A DNA stretch of 7,264 nucleotides from contig JAGHBR010000334.1 of assembly GCA_021160885.1 (NCBI GenBank), positions 1-7,264 of the forward strand, written 5' to 3'. This document shows positions 7,145 through 7,264 of this stretch, in pieces. A model generated the notes under the pieces. That model worked only from the letters and a program-made list of their open reading frames with translations, was not told the DNA's origin and ran no database searches. The stretch comes from Caldisericaceae bacterium. Lineage in GTDB: Bacteria > Calditrichota > Calditrichia > Calditrichales > Calditrichaceae. Both the position numbers and the translations under genes were made by a program. Each line of letters begins with the position of its first letter. Position 1 is the first letter of the stretch.

Positions 7145-7173
7145 AATATAAAGAGAAAAAATTCACAATGCAA
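7145..7173 (-). promoter_or_regulatory. Predicted operon promoter
   Basis: On the minus strand TTGCAT (7173-7168) and TATATT (7150-7145) are separated by exactly 17 nt, matching a sigma-70-type promoter. The same stretch reads TTTG, 20 nt, TATATTTG, which also fits the TTTG / TAnnTTTG pattern of Bacteroidota-like housekeeping promoters. Transcription would start near 7138, giving a leader of about 36 nt before the rex ATG. The region is AT-rich, so chance matches are possible, but its position directly before a Rex site and the operon supports it. Confidence 0.65.
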
Positions 7174-7264
7174 ATAAAAAAATTAGAAATATCTTTTCCC
7201 TTTGAAACTTGAATGCGTGAGTAAAATTCATTAATATTGAATAGTTAATCTGGCAGTCTTAGTC

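Noticed and set aside
7209..7237. Plus-strand promoter-like pair TTGAAT - 17 nt - TAATAT facing out of the window
   Set aside because: The stretch is very AT-rich, so such a match is expected by chance, and no gene start is visible before the window ends.

Overview
The window carries one compact minus-strand operon for a soluble, NAD(P)-linked [FeFe] hydrogenase, read from right to left: rex (7102-6452), a NuoE/HydC-type [2Fe-2S] subunit (6465-5986), a NuoF/HydB-type flavin subunit (5978-4035), the H-cluster subunit HydA (4020-2299), and a protein fusing an [FeFe]-hydrogenase-like sensor module to a histidine kinase (2299-275). Neighbouring genes overlap or lie within 14 nt of each other, so they are almost certainly co-transcribed and partly translationally coupled.

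Right edge (7103-7264): a good minus-strand promoter (7145-7173) is followed at once by a perfect Rex-type inverted repeat, TGTGAA-N4-TTCACA (7123-7138), which covers the expected transcription start. The first gene of the operon therefore probably encodes the repressor of its own promoter, releasing hydrogenase expression when NADH/NAD+ is high. Left edge (1-274): no gene. It holds two related G/C-skewed palindromes (10-34 and 181-209), the second with a four-tract G-quadruplex motif, downstream of the last stop codon.

How the genes work together: HydC, HydB and HydA match the trimeric group A3 (HydABC / Hnd) enzymes. These move electrons between NAD(P)H, usually together with reduced ferredoxin (electron bifurcation/confurcation), and H2. 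Rex reads the NADH/NAD+ ratio. The terminal kinase resembles group C1 sensory [FeFe] hydrogenases and may report H2 or redox state to a response regulator that is not in the window. The HydE/F/G maturases needed for the H-cluster are also not here.

Organism: an anaerobic, fermentative or H2-metabolising bacterium of moderate GC. The promoter also fits the TTTG / TAnnTTTG pattern of Bacteroidota-like sigma factors, and the general look of the proteins suggests the FCB group, perhaps a Calditrichota (Caldithrix-like) lineage. That assignment is an impression from memory, not a search result. The components are of known families. The most noteworthy points are the kinase fusion with altered H-cluster motifs, a Ser in place of a cluster-ligand Cys in HydA, and the two-level redox/H2 control within one operon.
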